Assembly (NCBI RefSeq): GCF_030272615.1
Contig: NC_081410.1
Location: 568,809,152-568,873,151, forward strand
Direction of reading: 5' to 3'
Source of the DNA: Cryptomeria japonica
Taxonomy: Eukaryota; Streptophyta; Pinopsida; Cupressales; Cupressaceae
DNA length: 64,000 bases
The notes under the pieces are model-generated. The model was not told where the DNA came from, ran no database searches, and worked only from the letters and a program-made list of their open reading frames with translations. A program made the position numbers and the translations under genes. This document shows, piece by piece, positions 45,161-55,842 of the stretch (position 1 is its first letter; each line of letters opens with the position of its first letter).

Positions 45161-45936
45161 ATTGATGATGATATTGTTGTTAGTAAAATGCTTAGAAATA
45201 TCCCAACACAGTATGCTATTAGAATTTATGCAATTCAAGAAGTGAGATCTATCTCTAAAGATAAAGTCACTATTGATTCTCTTATTGGAAAGTTGACCAC
45301 ATTTGAGTTAAAGAGCTTTGATAATAGTGTTTTAAAACCATCTGAATCTTCTTTTAAAGCTTCTGTTATAGGTACATCTATTAGGAAAGGAAAGCATATT
45401 TGTCATAATCATGATTGTAGGTCTAGTCATGGTAGTAGCAGAGGTGAGGATGATAATGAAGTTCATCTAATGGAACTTGAGGCATTGGTAAGTATAAAGG
45501 TAAATTACCATTGAAGTGTTTCTCTTGCAATAAAATTGGACACGTAGTTGCTAACTGTCCTAACACTGATAAGAAAGAGAAGTTCAAAAAGTTCAAAGGA
45601 AAAGGACAGAAATGTTGTTATGTTGCAATTGATGAAGGAGTAACTGATGAAGAATCAAAAGAAGATGACAATGAGGAGATAGTGTTTGTTGTTGTGAAGG
45701 AAGATCCAACTGATGAAAAGGCATTGGTGTCTCACATGGATAGCAGTGATGAATGGATAATAGATAGTGGTTTCTCACACCACATGATCGGTGATAGAAA
45801 TAAGTTCTTATCCCTTGAAGAATTTGATAGATGTATAGTAAGATTTGGTAACAAATCACCCTGCATGGTTAAAGGTAAAGGAACTATTTCATTAAATGGA
45901 AAAAGAAATGCAAATGATGTCTTTTGGGTTGATTGA
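45161..45936 (+). pseudogene. Cp1 gag second part, zinc knuckle and protease
   Basis: Resumes gag with DDDIVVSKMLRNIPTQY and ISKDKVTIDSLIGKLTTFEL. A frame change near 45505 leads to CFSCNKIGHVVANC, a CCHC knuckle (45517-45558). The copia protease follows: EWIIDSGFSHHMIGDRNKF with catalytic D-S-G, then VRFGNKSPCMVKGKGTI. Ends at a TGA at about 45934. The order knuckle-protease-integrase is standard for copia. Confidence 0.8.
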
Positions 45937-46808
45937 AGATAGCTAGTTATGGCACAAGAGATTTTGACATGTGAATTTTGACAATTTTGATAAAGGTTAG
46001 TAAGTCTAGCATTGTGAGAGGTTTGCCCCAATTTGTTAAACCAGATAATGTGTTATGTAAAGACTGTCAGATGAGAAACATGACTTATGTATCTTTAAAG
46101 AGTAAGTCTTTCTCTTTAGAAAATATCCTTGATTTGGTTCATATTGATCTTTGTGGTCCTATGACGACTAAGAGTTATTTTGGTGATAGATATTTCCTGA
46201 TTTTCACTGATGATTTTTCCAAGATGATGTGTGTAAGTTTTCTAAGAGAAAAGTCAGAGGCATTCAGTTAATTCAGAGCATTCAAAGCTTTAGTTGAGAA
46301 AGAAACCAAGAAGAATTTGAAATGTTTAAGATCTGACCAGGGTGGAGAATTTACTTCTGATGAATTTGTGAAGTTCTGTGATGAATAGGGAATCAAGAGG
46401 CAAATGTCAGCTCCTAGAACTCCATAACAAGATGGGATAGCAGAGAGGATGAATAGAACAATTGTTGAAGCTATTAGAACCATGTTGATTCAAGGCGAAG
46501 TACCAAAAATGTTTTGGAGAGAAGCAGTTAGCATTATTGTTTAGACTTTGAACTTGGTACTTGTCAAGAGAGGTAACAACAAAACACCTTATGAATTATG
46601 GCATGGCAATACTCCTAGTGTAAGTTACTTTAAAATTATTGGGAGTAGATGTTTCATTAAACGTGATGATTACACTAGAAAGTTTGATGCAAAGTGTGAT
46701 GAAGGTATTTTTCTCGGTTACTCTACAAAGAGTAAGACTTTCAAATGCTATAACAAGAGAACAAAAAAGATCATTGAGAGTGATAATGTGAAGGTAGATG
46801 AACTTTGA
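45937..46808 (+). pseudogene. Cp1 integrase, broken
   Basis: A weak GAG-pre-integrase/zinc region (CKDCQMRNM) is followed by the core: LVHIDLCGPM (Asp), RSDQGGEFTSDEF (Asp) and DGIAERMNRTI (Glu), all three catalytic acids visible. ELWHGNTPSVSYFKIIGSRC and FLGYSTKSKTFKCYN complete the copia-type C-terminal part. Stops at about 46269, 46386, 46426 and 46541 include TAG for Gln or Trp. Confidence 0.82.
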
Positions 46809-47084
46809 GAAAGATGAAGATAAACTTGTGTTTATTGAACCAAAGGTACAAAATAATGATGAGAAGAACAATGCAAAAATAGGTGCTCAACTCGTAAATG
46901 AAGATAGCGATGAAGAAGATGAAGAACGTGAAGTAGAAGGAACAACATCGGAATAGTTAATACCAAGATATGTCAGATTGAATCATTCAGAAGAACAAAT
47001 TATAGGAGATAAAAATGTTGGTGTACAAACAAGAAGGAAAATTGAAGAAAACTCCTATCTAATTTCAACTATAGAGCCTAAAGC
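46809..47084 (+). other. Cp1 linker between integrase and RT
   Basis: Acidic, decayed coding DNA with frameshifts (EDEEREVEGTTSE-like), as usual between these copia domains. No motif assigned. Confidence 0.55.
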
Positions 47085-48008
47085 AGTAAGAGAGGCATTG
47101 AAGGATGATGATTGGATTACTGACATGAATGAGGAATTGGATCCCAAATAGAGAAGAAAAAGACATGGAAACTTGTTCCCAGACTAGAAGACAAGAATGT
47201 GATCGACATTAAATGGGTCTTTAGAAACAAGTTGAATGAAGAAGGCAAGGTTGGTATGCAAAGGCTATGCACAAGAAGAAGGAGAAGACTATGGAGAAAC
47301 CTTTGCACTAGTGGTGAGATTGGAAGGAGTCAGAATGTTACTTTCTTATGTTGCATTTAAAGGATTTAAGGTCTACTAGATGGATGTTAAATCTGATTAT
47401 CCTAATGGCATCCTTGACCTGAAGAAGTGTACATAGAACAACCAGATGGGTTTGATTTAACTGAGAATAAAATTATGGTTTAAAATTTGCACACGGAAAT
47501 GTATGGATTGAAGCAGGCACCAAGAGCATGGTTTGAAAGATTGCATGCACATCTGATCAATATATGATTCCAGCGTACTAGTGAGGACAATAACATATAT
47601 CTTAAGACTGATGGAGACAAAGTATTGATAGTAGAAGTATTTGTAGATGATAAAATTTCTGGAGGTGATGATGATTTATGTATGGCATTTGCTGAGGAGA
47701 TGAAGAAAGAATTTGAAATGTCTCTTATTGGTGAAATTAGGTTTTTCATTGGGTTACAGGTCCAGCAATTGGATGGTGGAATATTTATCTGTCAGAGTAA
47801 GTATGGAAAGGAAGTATTGAAAATATTTGGCATGGAGGATTGTAAACTGGTTGGTACTCTAATGGTGACAGGTTATAAACTATCGAAGCAAGATGATACA
47901 CCCTCTATTGATGAAAAGGAATACAGGTCCATGATCGGTAAGTTGCATTATGTTGTTCAGAGTAGGCTTGATATTGCACATGTTGTTGGTTTGGTTGCTA
48001 GATTTTAG
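47085..48008 (+). pseudogene. Cp1 reverse transcriptase, broken
   Basis: Visible pieces are EALKDDDWITDMNEELD, GYAQEEGEDYGETFA, VYIEQPDGFDL, MYGLKQAPRAWFERLH and the catalytic box VEVFVDDKISGG (FVDD). Then FEMSLIGEIRFFIGLQVQQ and SIDEKEYRSMIGKLHYVVQ. The first third has several frameshifts; the open frame from 47625 is clean to 48008, where a TAG stands for Gln or Trp. Confidence 0.8.
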
Positions 48009-48593
48009 AAGGATCCCAAGGAGACTCACTTGGTAGAAGTGAAAAGGATATTTCGGTACTTGAAAGGCACAATAGACTATGGTTTATGGTATCCTTATAG
48101 AAATGATTCTTCTTTAGAAGTGTTTACTGTTGCAGATTAGGTAGGCAATGTTGATGATTGGAAAAGAACTACCAGTGGAGATTTTATTCTTGGAGGTATA
48201 TTGGTTTCTTGTACAAGTAAGAAGCAAACATGTGTATCACAGTCAACAACAAAGGCAGAGTATGTTGCAGCATCAATGAATTGCATGCGGACAATCTAGA
48301 TGAGACGTGTATTAGAAGGTTTTAAATTTGATATGTCTGAACTAGTAACTACTTATTATGATAATACAAGTGCTATTAATATTTCAAAAAATCCCATGTT
48401 ACATGCAAGGAAAAAGCACATAGAATTGAAATATCACTTTCTGAGGGAGAGGGTCCAAGAAAAGCAAGTCAGAATGGAGTATGTGACAAGCAAAGAGAAT
48501 CTTGCAGACATTTTCACAAAACCATTGTCGAAGACTACCTTTGATTATCTCAGAGGTAAATTAGGGTTCAGACCCCAACATAAGAAGAAATAA
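48009..48593 (+). pseudogene. Cp1 RNase H, broken
   Basis: KRIFRYLKGTIDYGLWY and FTVAD (Trp of the usual ADWAG now TAG at about 48138), then TTKAEYVAASMNC, another TAG where Trp is expected at 48298, and YYDNTSAINISKNPMLHAR-type active site Asp, KHIELKYHFLRERV and NLADIFTKPLSK, the usual copia C-terminus. Ends at TAA 48591-48593. Confidence 0.82.
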
Positions 48594-48946
48594 GATGGAC
48601 AAGATGCATCAATCCAGTGGGATTACTGAATATTTTTCACCAAGGATTGATGAAATGGTGGCTGCTCTATAGGGGGAGCAACTTAGATGAGATTTGATGA
48701 CCGACAATGCATATGCACCTTTGGCATTGCTATCAAAGGGGGAGAAGAAATATAGTAGCCTAAGGAGGAGAAGATGTGTAATAGAAAGGGGGACAAGCAA
48801 TGAAGATTCGGTTCTAGGTAAAGATGAAATGAGTGAATTGGCATAAGAGTGAAGTACATCAGAGAAGTTTCAGAACCAACCAACATAATTTTAGTTGAAT
48901 ATGTCAGAGTTTATGTTGGTGTTGCCATCAATGCCAAAGGGGGAGA
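48594..48946 (+). other. Cp1 3' untranslated region with purine tracts
   Basis: Four purine runs: 'tagggggagcaa' near 48671, 'caaagggggagaagaaa' at 48734, 'aaagggggacaag' near 48784 and 'atcaatgccaaagggggaga' at 48927-48946. The last is the Cp1 polypurine tract. The Cp1 3' LTR would have followed one base later but now begins at 61201, because Cp2 inserted at this spot. Confidence 0.7.
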
Positions 48947-50202
48947 TGTTGGCATTTGATCATTTAAATTAAACCAGTAATATGTGTTTGCTTGATGCAA
49001 CCGGTATATGGTTGTTGTGCATAGAGATTAGATTTATGTATGATGACTATTTTGAATATTGTCATTGATGGAAACTATATTTCTTTAAGTCATCGAAGTC
49101 CTACAGTTTAACCAGATAGACTTAACTGGTAAAGAAGAGACAATTTTTATCAGAACCAGTAGTTAGGACTTCAACCGATAAATGATAGACAATGTTATAT
49201 TCTGATAACCAGTACATGAAAATCATGAAGATTGAGATGATGTGGTTTTGCAACAACATTCAAGACTATCAAATGAAGATATGTTTGTGACCGCACATTC
49301 TAAATTGATCAGGTGAACAATATTTGTTTGACATAATAGATTAGTTGATGGAGACTTAACCAGTAGTGATGAAAATCACTCAACTTGGTAAAACGACATA
49401 GAATTGGATTTCTTATGTTGGTGGTTGACATAACTAAAGTGTGCAATGCAAGATTGTCTCGATGCATTGAACCTAGGGAATTGTAACAAGGTTCTAGCTG
49501 ACCTTATGATGATTTTAACTATGTCATGAGGTATGAAAGGATATATATACATGAGCTTGATAGTGTGATAAATGATGAGCAAATTTTGTATTTCACATAG
49601 TGCAATGATTAGAGGAGTTGAGATATGAAGTCTTTGTGATGTTGTAATGTTCTGAAGTGGATCTTATTAGACATAGAAGGTGTTATATTAAGATCATTTG
49701 TACTTGTTGTCTCCCTAATAGTTGCAGCAAGAAAATCCTCTTACAAGGTCACTCCTAAAAGGGTGCAGTCAGATCCTAACAGTTCCGATCATTAAAATCT
49801 CTAACTAGGTGACACATTAACTTGTGTTTTCAAATCCTAGGTACTTGGGTAGCTCCTAATAGGGCTGGTCCTCATAGGCCATTTTGCAAAGCTCTTAACC
49901 AGGCTTAGATACTTCTAACAGGATGTTCCCCAAACCAGGTGTTGTAGACCTTAACTAGCCAAATCTCTATAGTGTAGATAGTGGATCTTGTCGGTACTAA
50001 CTCCCACCATTGTTTTTCCCATTTGGGTTTTCCATGCGTAAACTCTTGCGTCACGTGGTTTATGCTTTATGTGGTGATTTCATACTTGGTGTTATTTCTT
50101 ACATGTCTATTGAGTTTTAAGTTGGTGAAATTGATATTCAATTTTGTATTATTTTTACTATCACTAATTCACCCCAACTCTTAGTGCCTTATAAGTTCAT
50201 CA
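48947..50202 (+). repeat. Cp2 5' LTR (1256 bp)
   Basis: Aligns from 49082 to its end with 60075-61194. Has the CTCCTAATAGGG-type word array at about 49750-49960 and ends 'ttcatca' before the primer site. Confidence 0.85.
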
Positions 50203-50204
50203 AT

Positions 50205-50216
50205 TGGTATCAGAGC
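50205..50216 (+). other. Cp2 primer binding site
   Basis: TGGTATCAGAGC, the standard plant copia site for initiator tRNA-Met, two bases after the LTR. Confidence 0.92.
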
Positions 50217-50270
50217 CTAATTTCCTTACAACTTAAATGCTTGGAAGTTATCTCTAATCCAAAGGAAAAT

Positions 50271-51650
50271 ATGGGTGATGGAATGAGCTATAGAGATATG
50301 GCTAGAGAACTTGTTGAAACCAAGGATGAGCTAGAAGCCCTAAGAGGCAAGTATAAGACATCACTAGCTAAAAGGAAGGAACATACTGAACAATTGTTGG
50401 AGATCCCTAATAGTAGCTCTTCAGATGAGGTGAATATTGATGGACTGGTTGAAGAAGTGGAAAAGTTGAATGGTGAGAAGACTAACCTAAGAAGAGAGCT
50501 GGAAGAACTTACAATCCAGATGAGTGAGGAACTTGAAGCTAGAAGAAAGGCTGATGATCATATCCAAGATAAGAAGAATGAAATATTTAAGATCAAGTAG
50601 GAGAATGCAAATTTGTATAAACATTGGCATGAGGAGAAAGAAGAAAAAGAAGCATTACAGTAAGATCTTGAAATGGAAATGTCTCTTAGAGAGACCCTCA
50701 TGAAAATAAATGAAGATCTTACAAAGGAACTTCCTAAGGCCAATGAGAAGCTTGATAAATTCAACAAGAGATCCTCTATGATAGATCAACATATCCAATC
50801 TCAGAGGATGAAAGGTGATACATCTCAGTTAGGATACAATACATCTGAGAAGGGAGAACCTTTCGGCACCAAGAGCAACATGCATGAAGGTAAAACTTCT
50901 CCTAAGGCTCTAAAGACTATCAGTAAGTAAGCTTACAAACCTATTTGCTTTAATTGTAATAAACCAAGACATATTGCTAATGTTTGTACAAGCAGATCTG
51001 ATGCTAATATTGGTTATAGACCTAATACTAGATATGTGCCTAGGAGATTTGAAGGTTATTGTTATACATGCAACATGTATGGCCATAGATCAATTGAATG
51101 TAGATATGGAGCAAACAATATAGCACCTCACATGAACCCAAGACCTATTGGTGATTGGAGATAGAATTTCACTGACCGAAGGAACACAAATTGGCAAAGA
51201 CCCTATGTTAATCGGTCTAGTCCTTATGAGATGGAAAAGATAGTCAATGTGACTTGTTCAATCTGCAATAATTTTGGACATGTGGCAATGAAATGCAAAA
51301 GAAGAACATGTAGAGGAAACTCAAGACCTTGGAGAGCATCTGGAATGGCATGTTATCATTGCAACTAACTAGGACACATTGCCAAGTTTTATAGAACATA
51401 GAAAAACCAACTGGTGAATCATCTTGTAGATCGGATAGGAAAGAAAAATGTTAATATTGAAGAAACCAGAGTTGAGATGGGTAAGACCTGGAAGAAGAAG
51501 AGTGATGACAAACCATCTGAGGAATCAAATTCTTCACCTAATGTGGAGAATCCATCTCCAGAAAACTACTAAGTTGTTTCTACAACTTGGGGTGAGCTTA
51601 TTGTCAAATCTTGAGTTGAACCCCTGGATGATGTCCAGTAAGTTAAATCT
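50271..51650 (+). pseudogene. Cp2 gag: coiled coil plus four CCHC knuckles
   Basis: From MGDGMSYRDMARELVETKDE the frame is Glu/Lys/Leu-rich for about 220 codons and reads as a long coiled coil, with TAG codons at 50598 and 50661. Then CFNCNKPRHIANVC, CYTCNMYGHRSIEC, CSICNNFGHVAMKC and a decayed CYHCN-x-LGHIAKF follow at about 50946-51392. Usual copia gag has one knuckle and the gag motif seen in Cp1, which is absent here. RNA binding is inferred. The frame runs on with a Lys/Ser-rich tail until Cp3. Confidence 0.75.
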
Positions 51651-51674
51651 TCATATTTTGATGCATTTTGGTGT

Positions 51675-52574
51675 TTTGATGATGTCATTGATGGAAACAT
51701 GTCAACATGGCAACATGTCTTGACTTCATATTTTTGTTTAGTAGTGTACCGATAGACACTTCACAAACACTTCATTGGCACAGACACCGACACTGATAGG
51801 TTGGATGAATTTCTCTGGTTATTGGCAATGCAGGCCGACATGGTTTATATTCAGGTTATCAATATTGGAGGTCGACATCATTTGGGAGATCCGACATCGA
51901 TAATTGTTTTTTATATTCATGTATTTATGTTATTGAGCTGACATGTATATTCATATTGAAATTATCTTTGTAAGATAACATAAGGCATGATGGATTGTAA
52001 AGGGGTATATAGGTCAGTTGATTAGATCATTTTGTAAGATGTATGTATAAGGAAATAATAAAGGAGATGTGAAATATATGAGAGAGATCATGTATGTGAG
52101 GATATTTATGTAAGGGTTTAGGGTTTCAGACTGGAATAGACAGAGCTTAATTGGAATTGTATTTAGGCATAAAAGATGCTATCTTTGTAGTTCAATCATT
52201 TCTTCAGATTGTAGTTTGGATTTGTATGTAGTTAGTGAGGCTCCTTTTGTGATTGAGCAGTATGCTCTAGGTTGTAAGCCTTCCTACAAGTGTAGGCCCC
52301 CATATTTTTTAATATCTCTTCATATGGCCAGTGGATTGATATTGTGGGTCACAAATCCCACTCTAGTTTTTCCTCGTTGAGGTTTTCCACATATAACTTT
52401 GTGTGTTATGGTATTCATTTGTGTGATTGGCTAATTGGTTGTTTTACTTCTTTCAATCTTATATGTACTGGTATACCAGTTGGTGAATGCATGTTTTAAT
52501 AAGGTTAAAATTGATCATTCTGGTAGAACATTGATTCACCCCCCCCCCCTCCTAAGTGTTCTAGGATTCCAACA
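51675..52574 (+). repeat. Cp3 5' LTR, start truncated
   Basis: Aligns with 59145-60074 from about 'cattgatggaaacatgtcaa' onward and ends 'ttccaaca'. The first 40 or so bases do not match the other LTR, so a deletion has joined Cp2 interior to this LTR. Confidence 0.75.
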
Positions 52575-52590
52575 ATAAGTATTAGAGCCT
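52575..52590 (+). other. Cp3 primer binding site, degenerate
   Basis: AAGTATTAGAGC-type sequence just after the LTR, a decayed form of TGGTATCAGAGC. Confidence 0.6.
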
Positions 52591-52642
52591 TGTGCCTTGG
52601 AGGAAGTTTAACAGCTTGAGGAAGATCCTGAATCCATAATCC

Positions 52643-53736
52643 ATGGATATGATTTTGGAGAAGCAACTTGAGGTGGCACTTGAAGATTATGATGCTGAAA
52701 GGATGAATAAATTTAAGTTACAAGATGAATTGAATTCTGCTCAAGAAATCATTCTCTTCCTATAGGAGAGGTTGTCATCTATTCAGGCTCGCAGAAAGGA
52801 CCTTTTGCAGAATAAGGATAATGAAGAGAAAGATGCACTTAATGAGAGATGTCTAAAGATGAGTCAGGAGAACATGGTAATGAGGAATGAGATGCAAGCT
52901 ATAACTATGAGGATGTCTAAAGAGATTGAAGACCAGAAGAAAAAAGAAGAAACTCTTGTTGTATCTCTAAAAAACAAATTTGAAGAATGTGGTAGGTTGG
53001 TTCATGAAAATGATATGTTGAGAACCGATTTAGTGAAATGTGAGAGTAATGAAAAAGATCTTGAGAGATAATTCTGAGAGATGATATGACTATTGCAATT
53101 GAGTATAAAGAAAAATCAAGATTAGTTCAACACAACTTGATGAGTTATTGAAGAGACAAAGATAGAATGGAGATTACAGTGGACTTGGTTTTGAACAAGG
53201 ATAAAGTTCCAGACTGCACATGAAGATCAAAACCATAAGGCACCAGTAAGATAGTTTAATGCTTATAAATTTAATGCTAGATGGTGTCTTTGTAATAAAT
53301 TTGGTCACATGGCTAGGCAATGTAGAAATAGAGTAAATTGGAACCCTGATTCTACTCCCGGTCAATGTTCTAAATGTAATAAGTATGGTCATAAGACAAA
53401 AGATTGTAGAATGAATGTTAAATGTTATGCATGTGGAAAATTTTGACATATGACTAATTAGTGCAGGTCAAGCAATTACACCAGTTTTAGAAAAGCAATT
53501 CGAAAGAACAATGTTACATATTATGCATGTAATGAGGTTGAGCATATTGCTAAGTTCTGTAGAAGAAAAAATCCACTGGTTGGTAATGATGGATCAAATG
53601 TTAAAGGGAAAGAGAAGGTTAATGAAATCCTGCAAGATCATACCCAAAGATGGGTCAGGAAGTTAGAAGAACAATCAGTAGATGGAAATGCTTCGGTTAC
53701 TCAACCAGCAGAGGAGGTTGCTCCTGCACCAACATG
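52643..53736 (+). pseudogene. Cp3 gag: coiled coil plus four CCHC knuckles
   Basis: ATG at 52643 opens MDMILEKQLEVALEDYDAE, a heptad-rich coiled coil to about 53070 with one TAG at 52763. A frameshifted stretch follows, then knuckles at about 53270-53560: a variant WCLCNKFGHMARQC, a perfect CSKCNKYGHKTKDC, CYACGKF with a stop and HMTN, and YYACNEVEHIAKFC with the first Cys and Gly lost. Same plan as Cp2 gag. No match to the Cp1 gag domain. Confidence 0.72.
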
Positions 53737-54114
53737 AAGCTCATTCGGTAACTAAGGTAGATGTCTTAGGAGTAGGAAAAATTCATGAAGATGCTACATA
53801 TGCCCCAGGAAGAGGTTCTAGAAGATGTTCCAGACATTGAACATGCTTATCCTACATGGAGATGTTTGTTCGAGATCCGGTATCTTTCACCAGAAGTCAT
53901 TGATATCAATGACGGATTAGGGTTTTCTCAGAAGTTAAATGGTTGAAATCACTTCATTTCTGATCACTTTGCATTCAGAGAAATTCAGAGCGATTCAGAG
54001 GAAGTCAAAGGTGTTTCAGTATGATTGATATCATGTTGAGCGATTTCACCAGCAATCAGAAGAGTTCTTTAGGGTTTTTCACTGATAGTTATTCAATGGT
54101 ATTTATCTTTCATC
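53737..54114 (+). other. Cp3 space between gag and ORF2
   Basis: No clear reading frame; it may hold the leader of ORF2. Nothing else is recognised. Confidence 0.45.
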
Positions 54115-54244
54115 ATGGAAGCAGGATCATCATATTTACCTATGTTTATTTCAAATCCTACTATTGTTGAGGTCAAGGACCATCCCAGGCCTATTTTCAA
54201 GCAATATCCACATATTGCTACCCTGGATGTTTCGGTTGGCCCTT

Positions 54245-54249
54245 TTTCC
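54245..54249. repeat. sL1 target site duplication, left
   Basis: tttcc, against tttct at 55838-55842; one C/T difference. Confidence 0.65.
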
Positions 54250-55837
54250 TATTGTCATTATTGGCATTAAGTTGTTATTGATGTCAAACTGGTCTGGCAA
54301 AGTCACCGATAAGTAAGATGTGGTGACTGGTATAAGAAGAGAAAGACAAAAGGAAGGCTACTGGTACACATGACTTGTGTCATCTATCGGTAAAGCACGC
54401 TTAGCAGTAAGGCATAAACTGGAATGAAGGTTGCTTGTTTGTTATGAAGGTACAACAACCGGTGAGAAGAATAGAGAGGATGTTTTATGGTCATAACCGA
54501 TAAGATGAACTAAACTGGTAGTATACCTTGGTCGATAAAGAATGTCAAACTGACATAGGAATCCAAGTAGAGGTGGATGTCGACAAGCATGAGAGTTGGA
54601 TGCCAGGTGGAGGGATTGTACAGGTCGGTGGACTGTGCATCGACATAACACATCTACAAGCAGGTCGACTTTAATGAGGAACCTGCAAGTCACAAAGGAT
54701 ACCAGAGGATTATGGCTTGAGGAAGGAAAGCTAGCAAAGAAATTGAATCGATCTTGCAAGAATATTTGATCTTCATACCCATTTGGTGAAGGAAACAACA
54801 AAGCCATTAATGGAAAATGATAGAGAAAAGTAGAAAAGCATGGTGCAGAACCCCAGATTTAGAAAATGCACATTGGAATGTGAAGCTTTGCTGGTGATTA
54901 ATCAATGTCATGAAGATATTATCTTTGGAAAATAATATTAAATAAAATAAAATTCAAGTTGCGTTGGAGAAGGAAAACCTAACACAACAGTGTTTGAATG
55001 TATTCTTGGTGGGAATCCACGATTATAAATACATGAGCTCAAAACAAAAAAGGTTGATGCTTGAGAAGAAGAAGAAGAGTGAAGAGAGATTGAGTGCAGA
55101 GAAGAATCATCTCCCTTAGAATTTATTCTAGGAAAGTTGCAGAGAGAGTTAACAAGCAGATCGGTGAGAGGGTTTAACTGGCAATGATTGAGTACTGGTA
55201 TAACTATAGCAAGTCCAACAGTTGAGAAAACTGGTGAGGTGTGATTGATTAAGAAGGCATCCCAATGTGACAAAGTGTTTTGTGAGGCTGTGAGAGAGAG
55301 AGAGAGACAAGAGAGGCTAATAATTAGAGAGAGTAATCTCATAATCAGTAGTGTGAGATCTAGTAAAGAAGAGAAGACTGTCAACCCACAGTAACCTATT
55401 TGATCAAGAGTTGTAGAACTAATTTGCAACAAGAAGCTATAACTGTATAAAAATTGTATTTCAATATACATCACCAAGTTGGAGCTTGGTGCAGGGGTTG
55501 GTGCTTCTTGGGTTGGTGCCCTAAACCAGGAGGGCTTGGTGCTCCTTGGGTTGGTGCCCTAAATCTTGTAATCTCAGTGTTTCATTTGTGAGGTTGGATT
55601 GGAGTAGTAGACTCTAGCAACAATTCTCACCAAGGTTTTTCCCATATTGGGTTTTCCTAGTATATCTGGTGTTGTGGGTTGCATTTGTGTGATTGTCCCT
55701 TATGATATTCTCTTTTGTCTTACCAATTTGATTGTTTAGAGCTTAGGATAACAATTGGTATTTTGAGGTTTCTTTAAAAGTGAAAAGATTAGGAACCACT
55801 GATTCACCCCGCTCTTAGTGGTACATTGTGTTAAATA
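54250..55837 (+). mobile_element. sL1: solo copia LTR (1588 bp) in Cp3 ORF2
   Basis: Its 3' 400 bp align with the end of the Cp4 LTR, including 'ttggtgctccttgggttggt' and the tail 'ccactgattcacccc'. Flanked by tttcc/tttct. Removing it and one duplication copy brings the ORF2 frame back in phase, which confirms insertion into coding DNA. A single LTR without internal sequence is the product of LTR-LTR recombination. A (GA)n run lies at about 55285-55305. Confidence 0.75.
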
Positions 55838-55842
55838 TTTCT
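55838..55842. repeat. sL1 target site duplication, right
   Basis: tttct; see 54245-54249. Confidence 0.65.

Noticed and set aside
48947-50202. Reading this LTR as the 3' LTR of the Cp1 pol genes
   Set aside because: It is followed by its own tRNA-Met primer site and a different gag, its partner is at 60075-61194, and the Cp1 5' LTR matches 61201-62724 instead.
55285-55305. (GA)n microsatellite as a regulatory GAGA site
   Set aside because: A short simple repeat within an LTR; no further evidence for function.
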